From: Parasponia andersonii
Taxonomy: Eukaryota; Streptophyta; Magnoliopsida; Rosales; Cannabaceae
Reading direction: 5' to 3'
Length of the DNA: 64,000 bases
Assembly: GCA_002914805.1 (NCBI GenBank)
Contig: JXTB01000089.1
Location: 798,163 to 862,162 of the forward strand
Under the pieces are notes generated by a model. That model did no database searches and was not told where the DNA came from. It saw nothing but the letters and a program-made list of their open reading frames with translations. The position numbers were made by a program, and so were the translations under genes. Each line of letters starts with the position of its first letter. The stretch's first letter is position 1. Shown here piece by piece: positions 59,471 through 64,000 of the stretch.

Positions 59471-59709
59471 ATTGCATAAGCTTGGCAAGTGACTTTTCCT
59501 TTTCCTTTATTGCCTCTTCCTTGTCCAGGACGACTACTGCTAGATCCCGGACCACTGCTACCATATCCACGTCCCCCTTGACTTCCTGAAACCTGAGGAG
59601 TCCGGAAATTCTGAGCATAACCTTGGGGGCGGTACTGGTGTTGGTAAGGTGGTGGAGATGAAAAATCTTAGGAAACACCCTGAGATTGTTATGACCTAGC
59701 TTGAGTGTT

Positions 59710-60651
59710 CTAGAAAGGTGTTGAACCAGAATAACTTCCATGTGGTCCTCCCTGAGAAAGAGGGGATTTCTGCAAATGTTTTGGGCACTCATTCCTCTTA
59801 TAACCCTGTTGACCATAATGGTAACACGTATAGGAACTGAATCTCTTATTACCTGCTGAACCACTGCTGGTATAGCTTCCGCTGTTAGGTAAACCTTGAG
59901 CAGACCACTGTCCTTGGTTCCTCTTGTTCATTTTTCTCTCATTGTTTTTATTCCTTCTTGCACCCTACTCATTTTCTACAACTTCAGCTCGTTGGGTAGC
60001 TAACACTACTTAAGAAAGAGTGGAAAATGAGTGGATAGCAATATAGTTATGGATATTCCAATTCAGAACATTCTTGAACTTCACATTTTGGTAAGTGTCA
60101 TTCACCGCTGGGCTAAGAGCAAGGCTTGTCAATTCTGTGAACTCCATCACGTATTAGTTTACTGTTCTATTCCCCTAAGTAAGTCTCTCAAAATGACCAA
60201 CCACTTCAGCTTGTTGATCATCATTTGTATAATGTGCTTTGAAGAGTCTCTCAAATTCTTTCCAAGTTACTCCTTCTAGATTTTGCATAACCTCAATTAT
60301 CTCCCACCAATGGATAGCATTTCCCGTCAAGCGAGAGATAGCAAACACAGCTCAAAACTCTCTAGGAGTACCCAGGGTCCGAAAGTGTCGTGTCATCTCA
60401 CGCAACCATACGTTTGCAACTAATGGGTCTGGTGTTCCATCATACTGTCTAGGCTGAAGACATATAAACTTCTGAAGATGATCAGCTTGATCGGTTTGAC
60501 ACTCTTGATGTGACTGAGGTTGAGGCTAAAAGTTAGGACCTTGCATCTTAAAGAAAGCATGACACATTGCTTCAAAAAATTAGTTAAAGTTTTGTGGAAT
60601 TGGAGGGGGCTCAGCACCAGGTTAGCGCCTCAGAGCTCTCCTAGGAGGCAT
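59710..60651 (-). pseudogene. Chromovirus gag with zinc knuckle
   Basis: The start is the ATG at 60651-60649 (MPPRRALRR). The reading gives PIPQNF, the capsid-like block YDGTPDPLVANVW, LTGNAIHWWE, GVTWKEFERLFKAHYTN and a zinc-knuckle relic CYHYGQQGYKRNEC near 59800. The second Cys of CX2CX4HX4C is Tyr and the His is displaced or lost. The WW...W..F...F...Y pattern is typical of Ty3/gypsy gag. Several stops break it. A basic region (MNKRNQGQW) precedes the knuckle. Confidence 0.83.
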
Positions 60652-60766
60652 CTTTCAAAGTCTGCAATGATATACCAAACTATTAGTGAGGCAATGATGC
60701 ATATCGTCATAAAAATAATTTCAACCTAGTTTAATTGTGCTATGTCCAAGGTATTTAAAACTCAAA

Positions 60767-60778
60767 GCTCTGATACCA
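60767..60778 (-). promoter_or_regulatory. Primer-binding site of the chromovirus
   Basis: The minus strand reads TGGTATCAGAGC exactly, seven bases from the LTR edge. It matches the PBS of the LARD element at 37368-37379. Confidence 0.9.
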
Positions 60779-60785
60779 CAAATTC

Positions 60786-63002
60786 TATCACGACCCAAAC
60801 CCCGGGATTGTGGCAGAAAGGGAATTTCACTAAAATGGAAATTTTTTTTTTTATTTAGTATTGTGAATTCCAACCAGTGGACCTATCCCACAGTTCATAG
60901 TCACCAATAAATACAGACTGAAAAATTATAAGAAAAACCAAATTCTCAGACAATTTATTGAGCATCATCATTCACACCTCAACATCAAGCTAGTATGACA
61001 TATATAGTTACAGACATTTTCAAGTAACATACTCAATATGAATGCTAGCAATATTCGCATATTTAACAAGACTTAAACACGAGTCTTGTATTCACACTCC
61101 TAGCATAACCAAGTCTCAAACTACAAATAAAAGATAACTTCTTATTCCGCTTGTTGACTGTCAATGTCACACTACATACTACCTGTGGAGAAAGTAGGGA
61201 GGGTGAGCATAAAATGCCCAGTAGGTTACCCAATTTCCCTTTTGGGAAAATCTTTGCATAATTCTCAAAACATCTACATGGTTAGTAGTACTGGAAAGCA
61301 TTTCTATAAATATTAAGGATTTAAACCATTTATATAAAACTATGTCAGAGACCAAGATCAGATATCCAGGTCAAAACATATAAAAGTCTCAATTAAAATA
61401 AGCATAATGTACATCACATNNNNNNNNNNNNNNNNNNNNNNNNNNNNNNNNNNNNNNNNNNNNNNNNNNNNNNNNNNNNNNNNNNNNNNNNNNNNNNNNN
61501 NNNNNNNNAAAGTCCAAAAGTACAGTTTTTATGGTTTTACTAAATCCCAAATATAAAAACTTGTACAAAATCATATATAAAAATATCTAGAGTAGTTCAC
61601 AATGTTTTATAAATTCATAGTTCATTAAAATAACTATTCAAATAATTCAATTTAATTAAATCACGAAATTTCATTTTTCAGAATAAATTCAAATTTAATG
61701 AAAATAATAAAAAACAAGAAAATTGAATCCCCTACCTCGAAATAGTAATTATGCTGAGCTAACGAAGCCAGAAATATCGTCAATTGATCACCGGGTTGTT
61801 CAGACAATTGTTCTCGAATCTCGTCACATTCACTTGAAAAGTTGTCTTTTCAATCGGAGTCTCGAATTAAGAAACAGAGGTCACCGCTGAATTCAGAACA
61901 CCCAAAAATGTTGGTTTAGATATAAATTTCATCGAAAACATGTCTCGGTACAGAACCGACCCGTGGCAAGTAAAACAGTACAATTCACGAGCTATTTTCT
62001 CGATTTTCGTGCCACTTAAGAAAATAGTGGTATTTTATATCAAACTTCATGTCCTGACTGAGTTCAAATTCAAAGTCAGAACTCAGTTTCGAGGTCCTGA
62101 ACACTGAACACTAAATGGGCTCAAAAATCCAAAAATTATAAAAATAACATATTTTGAAAATAATTAGAAAAATACCATATTTTCGTCCCGATAATTAACG
62201 ATATTTTGGTTATCATTTTAATACTTCAAAATCATGAAATTTCATGTTTCAAACTCCTCTTTCACGTGGTAAAATTTTCTTGGGATAAATAAGTCAATTC
62301 CGAAATAATTACGAAAATACCACAAAATTTAAATATTAAAATATTAGTACAATAGTCAACTTCTCACCGGAGCCGAGTACGAGGTCGAGAGTGGTTGGAA
62401 TTGAAAGCTGGAGTTGAGACGAGTCCACCGGTGGTGGTAGTGAGGTGATCGGACATCGGAGGAGGAAACAACGGGCAAAAATCTTGTCTAGTGGCATGAC
62501 CTTCGGAGTGCTCGATTTCCGGCGAGAGGCGGCAGAGCAAGACAGCAGCACTGGGCATGGCTTCGTCGGCAGCTAGGCAAGGATGCAGGGTGACACGTTG
62601 GATGGTGCGGTGGCAGGAGAAGCCTCGGGTGAATAGTGGCAGATGTGGGAGTCTCGGGGGCTTCTGCGGAGAAGAAAGAAGAAAAATGGGGTTTTTATGC
62701 AATTTTTGAAAACTGTAGCAATGGGACACGTGGTGCAATCTGATTCGACCGGAAAAAAAGTTTCTGAAATTCCACTTTGGTCATAATTTTAAAAAGATTC
62801 TTTCACTTTAGTTCCTCCTTAATTACACTTTTGTCCCCAGTTTGTAATTTCTTTTTCACTTTTGCCCTAAATGCACCTAGACTTAATCTTGTCTAGATTT
62901 AACACCAATAATTTAATTTAAAATAATTCCAAAATATAGAATTACCAAAATACTCTTGAATTAAAATTACTTAATTACCCTTACAAAATTTAGGATTTTA
63001 CT
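60786..63002 (-). repeat. 5' LTR of the chromovirus
   Basis: It starts TATCACGACCC (TGTC decayed) and ends AGGATTTTACT (ACA decayed to ACT). It aligns with the 3' LTR throughout except for the assembly gap at 61420-61508 and small indels. Right of it are unrelated AT-rich sequences. Confidence 0.87.
61420..61508. other. Assembly gap of 89 Ns inside the 5' LTR
   Basis: The gap starts after CATCACAT and ends before AAAGTCCAAAAG. In the other LTR the same two points (54297 and 54528) are about 230 bases apart, with another N at the right edge. The gap is therefore under-sized and covers the conserved GGGACACCCATG block of this LTR. Confidence 0.95.
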
Positions 63003-64000
63003 GATACTCTTAAGATTTATACCCGGTTTTTGAAAAAATGTATACCACAAATATAAAGATATATTTAAGATATGCATTTTAATTATGTATAGAAAGAATA
63101 ACTAAAAACAAATGTGTAATTCTATGAATGTATACGAAAGTATATATTTATACGACACATATTTTATACGTGAAACATATACTTAAGAACGGTTTTGTAT
63201 CTAAATATACTAAAAAATGGGTGCTATGTCTAATGTCTTCCTCCATCTAACTCCTTGCGACTGAAGGATTGAAGCCCTTAGCACTGCTACGTGGAATTAT
63301 AGAAATTTAAGTGAATGATTAATATTTTATATTTAATTAAGTAGATATTTATTTTTTAAATTTTATAACTAAATGTCTAAATATATATACTTTTATACTT
63401 AATAGATTTTATCAATTTTAGTTAATATACTTAGTATATAAATTTTTACACTTATATATAATATTTTACACTTAATATATAAATATATATATATATATGA
63501 AACACTTTCTTATAACATTTGAAAATAAAAATTTACTTAAATTGAGAATAAAATTCGGTCATTTTACAAAAAGACACACGGAGTTATGCCTAATTTCTCG
63601 TTTGCGTGAGAATCCTGACGCACTATCCACCAAGTTAGGGGATAGAAAATCAATGATGGTTATTGTGACTTGTAGCCAATAATTCTTGAGATTTACTTGA
63701 AATAGTTTTGCTTATTAGACCCTAATATTATTGTCTAAACAACTAGCTTATATGAAAAGTTTTTTTAAAAAAAGTAAAGAAATAAATGAAGAATTCTTAC
63801 TAGGCAAGAAATATACCGTATTCCTATTCTTTTTGGATAAATGCACCATTAATCCTTAACGTTTTACTTGTTTTGTACAGTGGTATTAAACCTGTTCTTT
63901 TTTGCCTTGAGTTACGTATATTTCCATCTAAATTTCGTTTGGGGCCATGTGAATCGGTAAACTTTTGCATTATTGCATCCTAATATTTCGTTTATTTAGC
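63003..64000. other. AT-rich right flank without genes
   Basis: No coding region is seen. There is (TA)n-like sequence around 63370-63500. The open frame at 63497-63682 shows no recognisable motif. Confidence 0.5.

Larger units (their letters stand above)
53663..63002 (-). mobile_element. Ty3/gypsy chromovirus, Tekay/Del type, degenerate full-length copy
   Basis: Two LTRs (53663-55971 and 60786-63002), a perfect PBS (60767-60778) and a polypurine tract (55972-55990) define a minus-strand element of 9.3 kb. Domains follow gypsy order: gag, zinc knuckle, protease, RT, RNase H, integrase, chromodomain. The C-terminal RNREIPLVKILW and TTWELEVEM motifs and the long LTRs suggest the Tekay (Del) lineage, inferred from family knowledge. 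Many stops and frame changes inactivate it. No clean TSD was found (GAGAT left, GATAC right). Confidence 0.9.

Overview
The window looks like an intergenic, heterochromatin-like stretch of a flowering-plant (probably dicot) nuclear genome. It is strongly AT-rich, has assembly Ns, carries no intact host gene, and consists mostly of nested, decayed transposable elements. I see no rRNA gene, complete tRNA gene, CRISPR array or bacterial-type feature. All element calls come from reading termini, target-site duplications (TSDs), primer-binding sites (PBSs) and translated motifs by eye; no database was searched.

Layout, left to right. 1-863: right end of a CACTA (En/Spm) DNA transposon with subterminal repeats, inserted into the pol gene of a minus-strand Ty1/copia element (about 867-6684). 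8488-18687: an LTR element of 10.2 kb with a perfect ATAAT TSD, long LTRs and a non-coding interior (LARD type), interrupted by a solo copia LTR (14513-16313, TSD TAAAA). 18.7-25.1 kb: hairpin-type MITEs beside (TA)n microsatellites, a CACTA-like end and a degenerate repeat array. 25307-27764: a copia element with TSD TTAAG whose interior holds only gag. 28268-28471: the 3' end of a LINE. 29.05-40.86 kb: further LTRs of the LARD family (a likely solo LTR, an inverted fragment, and a PBS-bearing LTR). The last of these contains an intron-containing fragment resembling the plant arginine methyltransferase gene PRMT5. 42549-42916: a CACTA MITE with TSD TTT. 45533-51862: a copia element (TSD TTGAT) whose outer LTR junction was tandemly duplicated and then hit by another copia LTR (TSD GAAGG). 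52345-52540: a tRNA-derived SINE with an 18-bp TSD. 53663-63002: a Ty3/gypsy chromovirus (Tekay/Del type) with gag, protease, RT, RNase H, integrase and chromodomain remnants between two 2.2-2.3 kb LTRs.

How the parts relate. The chromovirus LTRs and the LARD LTRs are recognisably one superfamily: same TGTCATGAC-type edge, shared internal blocks, same PBS type. This suggests that the non-coding elements were mobilised in trans by chromovirus proteins. Every coding region is broken by stops or frameshifts, and both recognisable proteases have lost the catalytic aspartate, so nothing here looks autonomous today. The items most worth follow-up are the PRMT5 fragment inside an LTR, the autonomous/non-autonomous LTR family, the gag-only copia element, the duplicated LTR junction, and the assembly gaps that fall at the same place in both chromovirus LTRs.
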